Of a stretch of DNA of 50,073 bases, positions 49,942 through 50,073 are shown piece by piece; within the stretch, counting starts at the first letter, position 1; every line of letters starts with the position of its first letter. Origin of the DNA: Clostridia bacterium (GTDB taxonomy: Bacteria; Bacillota; Clostridia; Christensenellales; Aristaeellaceae); contig JAFZPI010000042.1 in NCBI GenBank assembly GCA_017552615.1, forward strand, positions 1-50,073, written 5' to 3'. A model generated the notes under the pieces. It ran no database searches and was not told where the DNA came from. It saw only the letters and a list, made by a program, of their open reading frames with translations. Both the position numbers and the translations under genes were made by a program.

Positions 49942-50073
49942 TCAAATAAATATTTTACGTATCCATTCTCGCAGAGTTATCTTGGAAACAGTTTCAGCAG
50001 AAAGGTTGTTGATGGTCAGGCAAAGGCGGTCAACAGCCTTTTCCAGTGTGGAGAACACTTCGTTGCGGAAACC
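49942..50073 (-). CDS. C-terminus of a transposase, probably IS630-like (partial)
   Basis: Only the last 43 codons are in the window; the gene enters from the right edge and ends at the stop at 49942-49944. The peptide includes FRNEVFSTLEKAVDRLCLTI and ends TLREWIRKIFI. The pattern (aromatic-S/T-LExxVxxLxxxI ... ITxxxWI) resembles the C-terminal end of IS630-type DDE transposases. Family assignment is tentative because the catalytic domain is outside the window. Confidence 0.5.
   Translation of the reverse strand, partial: GFRNEVFSTLEKAVDRLCLTINNLSAETVSKITLREWIRKIFI

Overview
This window looks like the chromosome of a GC-rich, Gram-positive-type bacterium of the Bacillota (Clostridia). The grounds are the gene order and style of the ribosomal locus (a KOW-domain protein between map and infA, zinc-type S14, zinc-ribbon L24 and adenylate kinase), strong AGGAGG ribosome-binding sites, TTGACA/TATAAT promoters, and accessory genes typical of gut or rumen clostridia (LplB/YtcP-type sugar ABC transporter, PTS, GntP, amylosucrase). 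The family-level placement is inference only. No tRNA, rRNA, CRISPR array or prophage was recognised.

Layout. (1) 1-12,565, minus strand: the S10-spc-alpha ribosomal supercluster from rpsJ through secY, adk, map, a KOW protein and the start of infA. It has one clear promoter and a structured leader of about 160 nt in front of rpsJ. (2) 12.6-17.2 kb: an AT-rich non-coding stretch, a secreted SH3-like protein, a DUF4143-type ATPase whose promoter abuts three repeats on a 32-bp period, then prs with a GNAT acetyltransferase. (3) 17.2-24.3 kb: a secreted lipase-like protein, an unknown TPR/membrane protein, a GH27 alpha-galactosidase and a tiny CxxC protein on the plus strand, facing a split ThrE-type exporter and an AbrB-family regulator on the minus strand. 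(4) 24.4-28.1 kb: fructokinase, amylosucrase and HAD phosphatase, an intracellular sucrose-using operon. (5) 28.1-35.7 kb: GntP permease and glycerate kinase, then a sucrose-family PTS EIIBCA, HPr and enzyme I, then acylphosphatase. (6) 35.7-39.8 kb: a region of turnover with an IS3-like end fragment, a ferredoxin-type aldo/keto reductase, a possible MerR remnant, an MFS transporter divergent from a LysR regulator, and a frameshifted AraC remnant. (7) 39.8-49.7 kb: a YdcF-family protein, then an oligosaccharide ABC importer (two permeases and a binding protein, no ATPase), an AraC regulator and a large secreted CE15-like esterase. The last 130 bases hold the C-terminus of a transposase.

How the genes work together. 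Amylosucrase splits sucrose and builds alpha-glucan; the adjacent fructokinase takes the released fructose. The PTS carries its own general proteins (HPr, EI) in the same cluster, and HPr has lysine where the regulatory Ser46 should be. The ABC importer, AraC regulator and esterase look like one unit for cutting and importing decorated plant polysaccharide fragments. The most unusual items are the permease fused to an extra N-terminal membrane domain, the roughly 120-residue AT-richer insertion in the PTS EIIC domain, the HPr Ser46 replacement, the divergent active site of the CE15-like esterase, and the phased repeat array at the ATPase promoter.
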